64,000 bases of DNA from Streptomyces rishiriensis (lineage in GTDB: Bacteria > Actinomycetota > Actinomycetes > Streptomycetales > Streptomycetaceae), in contig NZ_JAUSWV010000002.1 in assembly GCF_030815485.1 (NCBI RefSeq), positions 5,208,001-5,272,000 on the forward strand, written 5' to 3'. Shown here one piece after another: positions 16,938-25,526 of the stretch. The first letter of the stretch is position 1; each line of letters begins with the position of its first letter. Made by a program: the position numbers and the translations under genes. The notes beneath the pieces were generated by a model, which had not been told where the DNA came from, ran no database searches, and saw only the letters and a program-made list of their open reading frames with translations.

Positions 16938-17003
16938 CGCGACGCGGGACGCGCATGCGAGGATCGAGGGCACCTCGTCGCCGCACGGGAGGAAGCTCCC
17001 ACC

Positions 17004-18386
17004 TTGATCCGGCCCACCGCCCTGCCTGATGCCGCACCGCGGCTTCTGCGCGTCCTGCGTGGCGCGGCCGGGCGACGTGTGGCGCAACTGGCGCTTCTGG
17101 TCGGCGGGTTGCTGGCACTCGGGTTCCTCAGCGGGGCACAGGCGCATGCGGCGGAAAGCCAGTCCGCACCGGCCCTCTCCGCACCGGCCCTGTCCGCACC
17201 GATCCTGTCCGCACCGGCCTTGTCCGCGGGGGCCTCGTCCACACCGGCAGGGTCCGCGTCGGCGGGGTCCACATCGGCTTTGTCGGCGCCGGCCCTGTCC
17301 GCGTCGGTGGGCTCCACATCGGCTTTGTCCGCGTCGGCCCTGTCCGCGTCGGCGGGCGTCAACTCGGCCTCTTCCACGTCGGCGGGGTCCACATCAGCCT
17401 TGTCCGCGCCTCTCCTCTCCGTAGAGGGGGCGGTCAACCATCAGGTCAAGGGGCTGATTTCGGTTCCGGCGGTCGGTCATGTCGTGGTGGCGGCCGAGGA
17501 GGAGCAGCGTGAGCGGCTCTCGACGCAGGTGCCGCCGCCCGTCTCGGTGCCGCCTCCCGTCTCGGCGCCGCCGAGGCCGCCGACCGTGCCGGCCCTGTCC
17601 GAGCTCTCCCGCCTCCCCGGTCTTGCCGGTCTTCCCGGCCCTTCTGCGGCGGCGGACCTTCCCAGGCTCTCCGCGGTCTCCGGCCTGCCCGACGTCCCGA
17701 AGCTTCCCGTTCCTCCGAAGCTTCCTGTCCTGGCAGCCCTGCCAGCCTTCCGCGGCCTTCCGGCTCTGCCCCACCTGCCCGGTCTTCCCGCCCTGCCCGG
17801 TCTTCCCGATCCCTCCGATCTCTCCGATCTCCCCGGACTTTCCGCCCTTCCGTCGGTTTCCGTGCGGACGCTTCCGGTGCCGGGCGTGGGGCTGTCCGCG
17901 CAGGGATCCGCGGCGAACCCGCCGCCGGACGCGGACGGGCTCGGGGACCGGACGGCCGCCGACGCGGCGACGGCGGTGACCGCGTCCGTGACAGCGCCGG
18001 ACGCGGCGGCCGGCGCGGTTGCGGCGTCGTACGGACCGGTGGGTACCGGTATCGGCGGTCCTGTCGACGCCGGTCGCCGCGTCGCGTCCGTCCAAGTCGG
18101 TCACGTCGGTCACGTCGGTCACGTCAATCACCTCGAAGACGTCGGTCGCGTGCGCGCAGCTGTCCGCGCTCCCGGGCCGGTGCGCCGCGGACCCGCGGGT
18201 GGCCGGGACGGCGTGCTGATCGGCGCCGCGTCGGTGGTCGACGGCGGTGTCTCCCGGCACGGCGACACGCATGCCGTCACGTCGTGCCACCGGGTACCGG
18301 TGCGGCTGGTGCCCGGCTGTGCCGTGCGCTCCGAGGCGGCCGGTGTCCACGACCGGCACCGGAACATCCCCGTCTTCCCCGGCTAG
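17004..18386 (+). CDS. Secreted low-complexity Streptomyces protein, function unknown
   Basis: TTG start at 17004 with GGGAGG 11 bases upstream; 460 residues. A signal peptide ends near residue 51 (LALGFLSGAQAHA). Residues about 52-140 are tandem ALSAPALSAP/SAGSTS repeats. Residues 200-290 are Leu/Pro/Gly runs (LPALPHLPGLPALPGLPD). The final 45 residues (HGDTHAV...RLVPG...DRHRNIPVFPG) look less repetitive, and I recall a similar tail in other Streptomyces, which suggests the reading frame is genuine. There is no catalytic domain. It may be a cell-wall or surface spacer protein. It follows the VWA gene after 66 bp, but the secreted character argues against the same function. Confidence 0.7.
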   Translation: MIRPTALPDAAPRLLRVLRGAAGRRVAQLALLVGGLLALGFLSGAQAHAAESQSAPALSAPALSAPILSAPALSAGASSTPAGSASAGSTSALSAPALSASVGSTSALSASALSASAGVNSASSTSAGSTSALSAPLLSVEGAVNHQVKGLISVPAVGHVVVAAEEEQRERLSTQVPPPVSVPPPVSAPPRPPTVPALSELSRLPGLAGLPGPSAAADLPRLSAVSGLPDVPKLPVPPKLPVLAALPAFRGLPALPHLPGLPALPGLPDPSDLSDLPGLSALPSVSVRTLPVPGVGLSAQGSAANPPPDADGLGDRTAADAATAVTASVTAPDAAAGAVAASYGPVGTGIGGPVDAGRRVASVQVGHVGHVGHVNHLEDVGRVRAAVRAPGPVRRGPAGGRDGVLIGAASVVDGGVSRHGDTHAVTSCHRVPVRLVPGCAVRSEAAGVHDRHRNIPVFPG

Positions 18387-18635
18387 CGACAGGCTCCCTC
18401 CCCTCCCCACCGCTCCCTTCCCCGTGCCACGCCTTCCCGGGTGGGCCGTACGCGGATCGGGCGAACCACGAACAACGGCAGCGCGTCACGCGTCTGACCG
18501 GTTGACTCCGTGAGGCGGCAGGCCCCCGGACGGCCGAAAGCCACCGGTCCGTCCGACCGAAACCTCACGGATGGGGTCGAGTGGTCCTCATCGGGGTGAG
18601 GACCGATCGCCCAGGGCCCCTAAGGGGGTGTTCAG

Positions 18636-18671
18636 GGGCCTCACCGGGCCAACCCCAACCCGGTGAGGCCC
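18636..18671. terminator. Hairpin upstream of sucC
   Basis: GGGCCTCACCGGG and CCCGGTGAGGCCC form a perfect 13-bp stem with a 10-base loop. It probably ends transcription from the gene at 17004-18386. Confidence 0.55.
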
Positions 18672-18730
18672 TCCCCGTCCGCTCCTGGTCTCCTCACATC
18701 CGGCACGGGGTGCCAGTGATCCCGGCATCA

Positions 18731-18746
18731 TGTGACAGGTATCACC
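18731..18746. promoter_or_regulatory. Crp-like palindrome upstream of sucC
   Basis: TGTGACAGGTATCACC contains GTGA-N6-TCAC, the core of CRP/FNR-family sites. It lies about 190 bp before the sucC start. Assignment to the Streptomyces Crp is by resemblance only. Confidence 0.33.
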
Positions 18747-18928
18747 GCTCAGGTGTGACCCTCGATTTAGGGGCCTCCCAGAAGCAGCGCTAACCTGCGA
18801 GACGGACATGCCGCGCGCTCGGACACCGTGTGCGCCTCTCTTGTGACAGACGGCTGACGTCACGTTGCCCTTCGCGGCACGCCCACGCATCAGACGAACC
18901 GCGAGATCACTGATAGGGACGGAAGCGC

Positions 18929-20107
18929 GTGGACCTGTTCGAGTACCAGGCGAGGGACCTCTTCGCCAAGCACGATGTACCGGTGCTGGCCGGTGAAGTC
19001 ATCGACACGCCTGAGGCGGCCCGCGCAGCCACCGAGCGTCTCGGTGGCAAGTCCGTCGTCAAGGCCCAGGTGAAGGTCGGCGGGCGTGGCAAGGCCGGTG
19101 GCGTGAAGCTCGCCGCCACCCCGGACGAGGCCGTCGCCCGCGCGACGGACATCCTCGGCATGGACATCAAGGGCCACACGGTCCACAAGGTGATGATCGC
19201 CGAGACGGCCCCGGAGATCCTGGAGGAGTACTACGTCTCCTTCCTCCTCGACCGTGCCAACCGCACCTTCCTCTCCATCGCGTCCGTCGAGGGCGGCATG
19301 GAGATCGAGGAGGTGGCGGAGACCCGCCCCGAGGCCGTCGCCAAGACGCCGATCGACGCCAACGAGGGTGTGACTCCCGAGAAGGCCCGTGAGATCGTCG
19401 AGGCCGCGAACTTCCCGGCCGAGGTCGCCGACAAGGTCGCAGGCGTCCTCGTGACGCTGTGGAAGACCTTCATCGAGGAGGACGCCCTTCTCGTCGAGGT
19501 CAACCCGCTGGCGAAGGTCGCCTCCGGCGACGTCATCGCCCTCGACGGCAAGGTCTCCCTGGACGAGAACGCCGAGTTCCGTCAGCCGGGACACGAGGAG
19601 TTCGTCGACCACGCGTCGGCCAACCCGCTCGAGGCCGCCGCTAAGGCGAAGAACCTCAACTACGTCAAGCTCGACGGCGAGGTCGGCATCATCGGCAACG
19701 GCGCGGGTCTCGTCATGAGCACCCTCGACGTCGTCGCGTACGCCGGTGAGGCGCACGGTGGGGTCAAGCCCGCCAACTTCCTCGACATCGGCGGTGGCGC
19801 CTCCGCCGCCGTCATGGCGAACGGCCTGGAGATCATCCTCGGCGACCCGGACGTCAAGTCCGTATTCGTCAACGTCTTCGGTGGCATCACCGCCTGTGAC
19901 GAGGTCGCCAACGGCATCGTCCAGGCGCTGCAGCTGCTGGCGGACAAGGGCGAGGAAGTCACCAAGCCGCTGGTCGTCCGTCTCGACGGCAACAACGCCG
20001 AGCTGGGTCGCAAGATCCTCTCCGACGCCAACCACCCGCTGGTCCAGCGCGTGGACACCATGGACGGCGCGGCCGACAAGGCCGCCGAGCTCGCGGCTGC
20101 GAAGTAA
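18929..20107 (+). CDS. sucC: Succinate-CoA ligase beta subunit
   Basis: Nucleotide-binding subunit of succinyl-CoA synthetase, which makes ATP or GTP from succinyl-CoA in the TCA cycle. It has 392 residues, starting at GTG 18929 (VDLFEYQARDLFAKH) after a purine-rich GGGACGGAAG. The ATP-grasp domain is in the N-terminal half (SVVKAQVKVGGRGKAGGVKLA), and the C-terminal ligase domain carries the LDIGGGAS and FVNVFGGIT motifs. It is followed after 21 bp by sucD, forming the usual two-gene operon. Confidence 0.97.
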   Translation: MDLFEYQARDLFAKHDVPVLAGEVIDTPEAARAATERLGGKSVVKAQVKVGGRGKAGGVKLAATPDEAVARATDILGMDIKGHTVHKVMIAETAPEILEEYYVSFLLDRANRTFLSIASVEGGMEIEEVAETRPEAVAKTPIDANEGVTPEKAREIVEAANFPAEVADKVAGVLVTLWKTFIEEDALLVEVNPLAKVASGDVIALDGKVSLDENAEFRQPGHEEFVDHASANPLEAAAKAKNLNYVKLDGEVGIIGNGAGLVMSTLDVVAYAGEAHGGVKPANFLDIGGGASAAVMANGLEIILGDPDVKSVFVNVFGGITACDEVANGIVQALQLLADKGEEVTKPLVVRLDGNNAELGRKILSDANHPLVQRVDTMDGAADKAAELAAAK

Positions 20108-20128
20108 GGGACGAGGGACAGAACAGCC

Positions 20129-21016
20129 ATGGCTATCTTCCTCAACAAGGACAGCAAGGTCATCGTCCAGGGCATGACCGGTGCCACGGGCATGAAGCAC
20201 ACCAAGCTCATGCTGGCGGACGGCACCAACATCGTCGGTGGCGTGAACCCCCGCAAGGCGGGCACGTCCGTCGACTTCGACGGCACCGAGATCCCGGTCT
20301 TCGGCACGGTCGCCGAGGCGATCGAGAAGACGGGCGCGAACGTGTCCGTCCTCTTCGTGCCGCCGGCCTTCGCCAAGGCCGCCGTGGTCGAGGCGATCGA
20401 CGCCGAGATCCCGCTCGCGGTCGTCATCACCGAGGGCATCGCCGTCCACGACTCGGCCGCGTTCTACGCGTACGCCGTCTCGCAGGGCAACAAGACGCGG
20501 ATCATCGGCCCGAACTGCCCCGGTCTCATCACCCCGGGTCAGTCGAACGCCGGCATCATCCCGGGCGACATCACGAAGCCGGGCCGCATCGGTCTGGTCT
20601 CGAAGTCCGGCACGCTGACCTACCAGATGATGTACGAGCTGCGTGACATCGGCTTCTCGTCCGCCGTCGGCATCGGTGGCGACCCGATCATCGGTACGAC
20701 GCACATCGACGCGCTCGCCGCGTTCGAGGCCGACCCCGACACCGACCTCATCGTCATGATCGGTGAGATCGGCGGCGACGCCGAGGAGCGGGCTGCGGCC
20801 TTCATCAAGGACAACGTGAAGAAGCCGGTCGTCGGCTACGTCGCGGGCTTCACCGCGCCCGAGGGCAAGACCATGGGCCACGCCGGCGCCATCGTCTCCG
20901 GCTCCTCCGGCACCGCCCAGGCGAAGCAGGAGGCCCTCGAGGCCGCCGGCGTCAAGGTCGGCAAGACGCCGACCGAGACGGCGAAGCTGGCCCGCGAGAT
21001 CCTCGCGGCCGGCTGA
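20129..21016 (+). CDS. sucD: Succinate-CoA ligase alpha subunit
   Basis: CoA-binding and phosphohistidine subunit of succinyl-CoA synthetase. It has 295 residues with an N-terminal Rossmann CoA domain (VQGMTGATGMKH), the GPNCPGLITPG loop, and the phosphorylated His in MGHAGAIVSGS near the C-terminus. ATG 20129 follows GAGGGACAG. The operon ends with a strong hairpin 18 bp downstream. Confidence 0.97.
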   Translation: MAIFLNKDSKVIVQGMTGATGMKHTKLMLADGTNIVGGVNPRKAGTSVDFDGTEIPVFGTVAEAIEKTGANVSVLFVPPAFAKAAVVEAIDAEIPLAVVITEGIAVHDSAAFYAYAVSQGNKTRIIGPNCPGLITPGQSNAGIIPGDITKPGRIGLVSKSGTLTYQMMYELRDIGFSSAVGIGGDPIIGTTHIDALAAFEADPDTDLIVMIGEIGGDAEERAAAFIKDNVKKPVVGYVAGFTAPEGKTMGHAGAIVSGSSGTAQAKQEALEAAGVKVGKTPTETAKLAREILAAG

Positions 21017-21033
21017 GTTCCAGGCTGAGTGAC

Positions 21034-21070
21034 GGTGGGCCCGTTCCCCTTGCGGGGGCGGGCCCACCGG
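21034..21070. terminator. sucCD terminator
   Basis: CGGTGGGCCCG ... CGGGCCCACCG, an 11-bp perfect stem extended inwards by CCCC/GGGG around TTGC. Confidence 0.75.
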
Positions 21071-21106
21071 CGTTTCCCGGCCTTCCGGGCCGCGGCCGGG
21101 CCCGGT

Positions 21107-22357
21107 TCACTCGGCCAGCGGGATCAGCCGTTGCGGGCCGTGCCGGAGATCGGAACGCAGCTTGGCGCGCAGGTTCAGCTCCGCGTCCGAGAGCGTGCCG
21201 GGGGCCGACCGCGGGGGGACGCCCTGCACCGTCTCGCCGGGGGGTACGGCGGGCTCGTACCGGGTGGGGGCCGTCCGTACGGTCAGTGCGGTCGCGCCGA
21301 TGATCGCGACCGTGAACGCGATCGCCGCCCTGGTCCAGAAGCGGGCCCGCTGTTCGCTGCCCGTCCGCACGGTGGTCGGCCCGGCCGCGCGCAGCCGTTC
21401 GGCGGACGCCACCTCCGCCAGCCGCCGGTGCAGCGCGGCGGGGCTCGCCAGCTCGGGCAGCCGCGCGGCGACCGCCTCGCGGGCGTGCAGCAGTCGGTTC
21501 GCCGTCGCGGGGGTGCTCGCCTCCGTCTCCGCCGCCGTCTCCGGGAGGTCGAGGCCGACACCGTCGTAGAGGAGGAGCGTGCGACGGTAGGGCGCGGGGA
21601 GGGTCAGCAGGACGTCCAGCAGCGCGCGGTCGGCGGCGTCGGCCGGGGGCGGCTCCGGGTGCCGGTAGCGGGGGCGGAACCGATGCCAGGGGGAGAGTGC
21701 GTACTCGTACGCCGTCGCCCGCACCCAGCCCGCCGGATCGCGGTCCACGGCCACTTCGGGCCAGCGCTGCCAGGCCCGTTGGAACGCCCGCTCGACCGAC
21801 TCGCGCGCGAGTTCGCGGCGGCCGGAGAGCAGGTATGCCTGCCGTACGAGGGCGGAGGCGCAGAAGGCGTAGAGGGCGTCGAAGGCCTGAGCCGGGGTCA
21901 GGGCGGCGCCCCTGGCCCCCGTGAGCTGCGCTCCAGGGGCTTCCAGGGCTTCCAGGGCTTCCAGGGCTTCCGGGGTTTCCGGGGCTTCCGGAGTGTCTGG
22001 GGTCTCCGGGGTGTCCGGGGCCGGCAGGGCTTCTTGGGTTGCCGGGGCTCCCAGGGTTGCGGGGATCTCGAGCGTCTCGGGGTGGTGGGGGTCGCTGTTC
22101 AGGCACACCGTCACCGGGGGTGGGGGCGCTGCCTCCTGGGTGTTCGTCACCATGTCCGCCTTGGTCAGCGATGCCAGCAGTTTCGCGTACGCCTCCCGCC
22201 TTCGGCCGCGCGGTGTCGTGCGGCCGGACTCCCACGCGTGCACCGTCTCCCGGCTGACGCCGACCCGCTCGGCGACCTGAGCCTGCGTCAGCGAGGCCGC
22301 CTCGCGCAGGTGTCCGCGCTGCTTGGCGGGAGGGAGTGGGGCAGGGCTCTGTGTCAC
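21107..22357 (-). CDS. XRE HTH - ECF-sigma-like fusion protein with C-terminal membrane segment
   Basis: Regulatory protein of 416 residues; GTG start 22357 (VTQSPAPLP) after GGGAAGGG. Residues about 15-60 are a Cro/C1-type HTH (LTQAQVAERVGVSRETVHAWESG). Residues 80-150 are a repetitive linker (PETPDTPEAPETPEALEALEALEA) from 9-bp DNA repeats. Residues about 155-235 look like sigma region 2 (YLLSGRRELARESVERAFQRAWQRWPE), and 245-300 like region 4 (LPAPYRRTLLLYDGVGLDLPETA, then TPATANRLLHAREAV). A single hydrophobic helix (AAIAFTVAIIGATALTV) near 350 is followed by a 50-residue tail. The combination could give a membrane-tethered transcription factor. Alternatively the sigma part may be degenerate and only structural. 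Divergent from the DUF6350 gene. Confidence 0.75.
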   Translation of the reverse strand: MTQSPAPLPPAKQRGHLREAASLTQAQVAERVGVSRETVHAWESGRTTPRGRRREAYAKLLASLTKADMVTNTQEAAPPPPVTVCLNSDPHHPETLEIPATLGAPATQEALPAPDTPETPDTPEAPETPEALEALEALEAPGAQLTGARGAALTPAQAFDALYAFCASALVRQAYLLSGRRELARESVERAFQRAWQRWPEVAVDRDPAGWVRATAYEYALSPWHRFRPRYRHPEPPPADAADRALLDVLLTLPAPYRRTLLLYDGVGLDLPETAAETEASTPATANRLLHAREAVAARLPELASPAALHRRLAEVASAERLRAAGPTTVRTGSEQRARFWTRAAIAFTVAIIGATALTVRTAPTRYEPAVPPGETVQGVPPRSAPGTLSDAELNLRAKLRSDLRHGPQRLIPLAE

Positions 22358-22381
22358 AGGGGAACCCTTCCCACGAAAAAG

Positions 22382-22394
22382 TACATAAACGTAT
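22382..22394. promoter_or_regulatory. AT-rich imperfect palindrome upstream of the XRE-sigma gene
   Basis: TACAT-AA-ACGTA lies 25 bp before the GTG, in a locally AT-rich spot (GTACATAAACGTATATTGAG) between two divergent genes. It could be an autoregulatory operator overlapping the promoter. Confidence 0.33.
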
Positions 22395-22453
22395 ATTGAG
22401 CGACACAACGGAACTTCGCCTGTTACGACGGGAAAGCGCGTGTCGTTGGGAGC

Positions 22454-24214
22454 ATGACGGGCGTGACCCAGATGACCGCTCGCCGACTGTCGTTGTCGCC
22501 CCTGCTCAGCCGGATGCGTGACCGATCCTCCGGGCTGGCCGCCGGCCTCCTGGGTGGTGCGCTCGCCGCCGGGCTCGGGCTCGGTTCGTTCGCCGTGCTC
22601 GTGATGGTGCTGTGGATCAGCTCGCCGTATCCCGACAGCGGGCCGGACGGCGCACTGCATGTCGCCGCCGCGCTGTGGCTGCTGGCCCACGGCGCGGAGC
22701 TGGTACGGGTCGACACGCTGTCCGGAATGCCGGCGCCGGTCGGGGTCACTCCCTTGCTGGTGCTCGCGCTGCCGGTGTGGCTGGTGCGGCGCGCCGCGCG
22801 GGACGCGGTGGACGCAGGCGTCGGTGACGACGAGGGCGCGGTGCTGGTGAGTGCCCGTACGGCGTGGGCGGGCGTCGTGCTCGGCTACCTCGCCGTCGGC
22901 GCGGGCGTCGCCTGCTACGCCGCCACCGGTGGCGCTCTGCGGCCGTCGTGGGCCTGGACGGCGGTGTGCGTGCCGGCGGTCGCCGTGCTGGCCGCCGGAG
23001 CGGGGGTGTGGTCGGCCCACGGCCGGCCCCGCGAGCCTGTCGACAGCGTGCTCCTGGCGTTGCCCCGTGGCGTGCGGCGGCACCTGCTCGGGGCGGACGG
23101 GCGGGAGCGGCTCGGGGTCGCCGGGCGTGCGGCGGGGGCCGGGGCGGCGGTGCTCTTCGGGGGTGGGGCGGCGCTGGTGGCGGTGTCCTCGGTATGGCAC
23201 CTGGGCGTCGCCCGTGAGGGGTTCCTCCAGTTGACGGAGGGCTGGTCGGGACGGTTCGCGGTGCTGTTGCTGTGCGTGGCGCTGGTTCCGAACGCGGCGG
23301 TGTGGGGGGCGGCCTACGCCCTCGGGCCGGGGTACGTCCTCGGCGCCGGACATGTGGTCGCGCCGCTGGCCGCCGACCCGGCTCCGTTGTCGCTGCCGCC
23401 GTTTCCGCTGCTGGCGGCGGTGCCGGAGGCGGGGGTCGGGACGCCGTGGAACTGGGCGCCGGGGGTGGTTCCGCTGGTCGCCGGCGTGACGGTGGGGGTG
23501 TTCGTGGCTCGGGGAGCGGGCGGCGCTGGTGGCGGGGGTGACAGAGGCGACGGAGGTGCCTGGTCGCGCGGGCGGACCGCGGGGGGCGTGGTGCTCGCGG
23601 GTGTGTTGTGCGGGGTGCTGATGGGAGGGCTTGCCGGGTTGTCCGGTGGGCCGTTGGGGGTTTCCGCGTTGACCCGGCTCGGGCCGGTGTGGTGGCAGGT
23701 GGGGGGTGCGGTGGTGTTGTGGATCGTGGGGGCGGGAGTGCCGGTGGCTCTGGTGGTGCGGGAGTGGCGGTGCAGGGGGTCCCGGGCGGTGGGTGCTGCC
23801 ACCGGCCCGGCGGGGTCGTCCGATGAGCCCGGTAAGCCTGGTGGGCCCGGTGAGCTCGATGGGTCCGAGCTGTACGACTTCTCGCCGGTGGAGTACGCCG
23901 ACGCCGAGCCGCGTGTCGGGACTGTCGCGCCCATGTCGGCGGTGCCGCCCGTACCGGCTGTCGCACCCGAACCTGTCGGGCTGGGGAATTCCATCGGCCC
24001 TCGGAATCCCATGGCCTCGCTGGATCCGATGGACCCGCTGGAGCCCTTGGATCCCTTGAAGCCCGTGGACCACACTGACCCCATCCCCATCGACCCCCTG
24101 AGTCACGTGGAGCCGGTGTGGCACGGGGACGTGGCCCGGGAGGTTCGGTGGGCGGCGTTGCGGGAGGCGGGGGAGGGCGAGGGGCCGGAGGAGGCCGAGG
24201 GGGCGGGACGGTGA
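22454..24214 (+). CDS. DUF6350 family multi-pass membrane protein
   Basis: Integral membrane protein of 586 residues with roughly nine or ten hydrophobic segments in the first 430 residues (for example LGGALAAGLGLGSFAVLVMVLWI, and GVTPLLVLALPVWLV). The soluble tail rich in Gly, Pro and Asp contains repeats like DPMDPLEPLDPLKPVDHTDP. The ARRLSLSPLL...GLLGGALAAGLG start and the HGAELVRVDTLSGMPAPVGVTPLL signature are those I associate with DUF6350, a family seen near purN in actinobacteria. The function is unknown; a link to cell division has been suggested by annotation only. The ATG at 22454 has GGGAG close upstream; ATG 22472 is an alternative. Confidence 0.8.
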   Translation: MTGVTQMTARRLSLSPLLSRMRDRSSGLAAGLLGGALAAGLGLGSFAVLVMVLWISSPYPDSGPDGALHVAAALWLLAHGAELVRVDTLSGMPAPVGVTPLLVLALPVWLVRRAARDAVDAGVGDDEGAVLVSARTAWAGVVLGYLAVGAGVACYAATGGALRPSWAWTAVCVPAVAVLAAGAGVWSAHGRPREPVDSVLLALPRGVRRHLLGADGRERLGVAGRAAGAGAAVLFGGGAALVAVSSVWHLGVAREGFLQLTEGWSGRFAVLLLCVALVPNAAVWGAAYALGPGYVLGAGHVVAPLAADPAPLSLPPFPLLAAVPEAGVGTPWNWAPGVVPLVAGVTVGVFVARGAGGAGGGGDRGDGGAWSRGRTAGGVVLAGVLCGVLMGGLAGLSGGPLGVSALTRLGPVWWQVGGAVVLWIVGAGVPVALVVREWRCRGSRAVGAATGPAGSSDEPGKPGGPGELDGSELYDFSPVEYADAEPRVGTVAPMSAVPPVPAVAPEPVGLGNSIGPRNPMASLDPMDPLEPLDPLKPVDHTDPIPIDPLSHVEPVWHGDVAREVRWAALREAGEGEGPEEAEGAGR

Positions 24215-24459
24215 CCCTCGGGGATCTCGCCCCGCCGCCCCCACCCTTCCCTGGGGGCTGCGCTCCCAGACTTCCCTGTCGGCCTGGACGGCCTGTCGGC
24301 CTGGACGGCCTGGTCCTCTGACGCGGGCGGGCTGAAGTGACCGTCCGGGGCCTCAGGGAAGACGCGGGTGCCACGCGTCGGCTCGGCGCGGGCCGTGGAG
24401 TGGCACGCGGAGGTCCCGGCGGCCGGTCGGTGCGTCAGAGGGTCAGGCGGTTCGCAGGG
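24215..24459. repeat. Dispersed Streptomyces intergenic repeat, diverged copy
   Basis: The 24235-24325 stretch (CTGGGGGCTGCGCTCCCAGAC, then two GTCGGCCTGGACGGCCT units) matches the general layout of the repeat after icmB. The hairpin could terminate the DUF6350 gene and the convergent gene. No gene seen. Confidence 0.45.
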
Positions 24460-25218
24460 TCACGCGTTCGCACCCAGGATGTTCTTCAGTTCCTTGGGGA
24501 GCAGGTCGTCGCACGACTGCTTGGCCTCGTTGGTGAGGGCGTCGTTCGTGCAGGTGTAGTAGTCGCTGTAGACCAGCTGCGCGGTGAAGCTGGCGGCGAC
24601 CAGGGCCAGGGCGACGGACGCGGTGACCAGGCCGCTGACGGCGGCCGTCTTCTGCGGGCGGCCGGTGGGCTCCGGGGCGGGCGGGGCGTCGGGGTCGGGG
24701 GTGCGGGGCTTGGCGCGCAGGGCGCTGATTCCCCAGTTCAGGGCCAGCGCGCCGAGGAGCAGGGCCACGTACGGCCAGCCGAAGAGAGCGAAGAAGAAGG
24801 CCCACATACCGCAGAGCAGGGCGTAGCGCGCGTGGCGCTGGGCCGGGTCGGTGGGGTCCCAGCGCTTGCCCGGGTCGGTGCCGGGGCCGCCGCCCTCGGG
24901 GGTGCCGCCGGGACGCTCGCCGAAGCCGCCGGGAGAGCGGCCGGGCTGCTGGTCGCTCCACTGGCCGCCCCATGGGGTGCGCCCGCCTTCGGGGGCGCCG
25001 CCCGCCGGACGCCGGGGCTGCCAGGGCCGGTCCGGGGTGCCCTCGGGGGGCGGGGCGAAGGGATTGTCGTCCTCGGGGGGCGGGTTGCCGCCCGTGTTGT
25101 CGCCCGAGGGGGCGTCGGGGGGAGAGGTTGGGAGCTCTCGCAGCAGCACGGCGCCGCGCTCCCCTCCCTGCCGTGACTGCGGGGGGAGCGTGAGGCGTCG
25201 CAGACTGCGGTCCGGCAT
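24460..25218 (-). CDS. Proline/glycine-rich membrane protein, function unknown
   Basis: Protein of 252 residues from ATG 25218, with GGGGAAGA about ten bases upstream. The first 120 residues are disordered and rich in Pro, Gly and Asp. Two hydrophobic hairpin segments follow near 135-170 (YALLCGMWAFFFALFGWPYVALLLGALALNW) and a further one near 195-215 (GLVTASVALALVAASFTAQLVY). A short exported C-terminal piece has two cysteines (YTCTNDALTNEAKQSC) that could form a disulfide. The topology resembles DUF4190-type proteins of actinobacteria. It is divergent from purN. I cannot assign a role. Confidence 0.72.
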   Translation of the reverse strand: MPDRSLRRLTLPPQSRQGGERGAVLLRELPTSPPDAPSGDNTGGNPPPEDDNPFAPPPEGTPDRPWQPRRPAGGAPEGGRTPWGGQWSDQQPGRSPGGFGERPGGTPEGGGPGTDPGKRWDPTDPAQRHARYALLCGMWAFFFALFGWPYVALLLGALALNWGISALRAKPRTPDPDAPPAPEPTGRPQKTAAVSGLVTASVALALVAASFTAQLVYSDYYTCTNDALTNEAKQSCDDLLPKELKNILGANA

Positions 25219-25416
25219 CAAGTGGGCGTCTTCCCCTAGTGATCGGCTGGTGATCGGCTTGGCTGGTAATGAACGTTTTTGGGCTGGTACTGCCTAGCTG
25301 GGCCGTCACTTGCAGAACGCACCACAGGGCCACCGCGTTCCCGAACCCGCTCGCCCCAGACGCTACCTTCCGGCCACGCCCCCGTCCCGTGGGGGCCGTC
25401 CGGTGTGCCGGTATCG

Positions 25417-25444
25417 TTGCTGACGGTCGGCCGCTTCGTAGACT
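25417..25444 (+). promoter_or_regulatory. Candidate promoter of purNH
   Basis: TTGCTG and TAGACT with 16-bp spacing, about 83 bp before the purN GTG. Confidence 0.38.
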
Positions 25445-25467
25445 TCCCCGTATCCCGGGGCGCGAAG

Positions 25468-25481
25468 CATTCGTACGAATG
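25468..25481. promoter_or_regulatory. Perfect 14-bp palindrome in the purN leader
   Basis: CATTCGTACGAATG lies 24 bp downstream of the candidate -10 and 46 bp before purN. The position is right for a repressor that blocks early transcription of the purine operon; the regulator is unknown. Confidence 0.42.
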
Positions 25482-25526
25482 TATAAACCGGCCGTGCAAA
25501 CGCTTCCCCGAGAAAGGGCCCCCACC

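Larger units (their letters stand above)
18387..18928. other. 542-bp leader and intergenic region before sucC
   Basis: No gene recognised. It contains a strong hairpin (18636-18671) and a Crp-like palindrome (18731-18746). A second dyad GTGAC-N11-GTCAC lies at about 18843-18863, within a likely promoter region for sucCD; a TAACCT box at 18792 is a possible -10. The short frames present have no ribosome sites. Confidence 0.5.
25219..25526. other. Divergent intergenic region before purN
   Basis: 308 bp without a recognisable gene. It contains a candidate promoter (25417-25444) and a perfect palindrome (25468-25481), both better placed for purN than for the membrane protein. Confidence 0.5.

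Noticed and set aside
22358..24244. 1045-codon minus-strand frame including the XRE-sigma gene
   Set aside because: The upstream part is antisense to DUF6350 and is His/Arg/Pro-rich; GTG 22357 has a ribosome site and starts a normal HTH.
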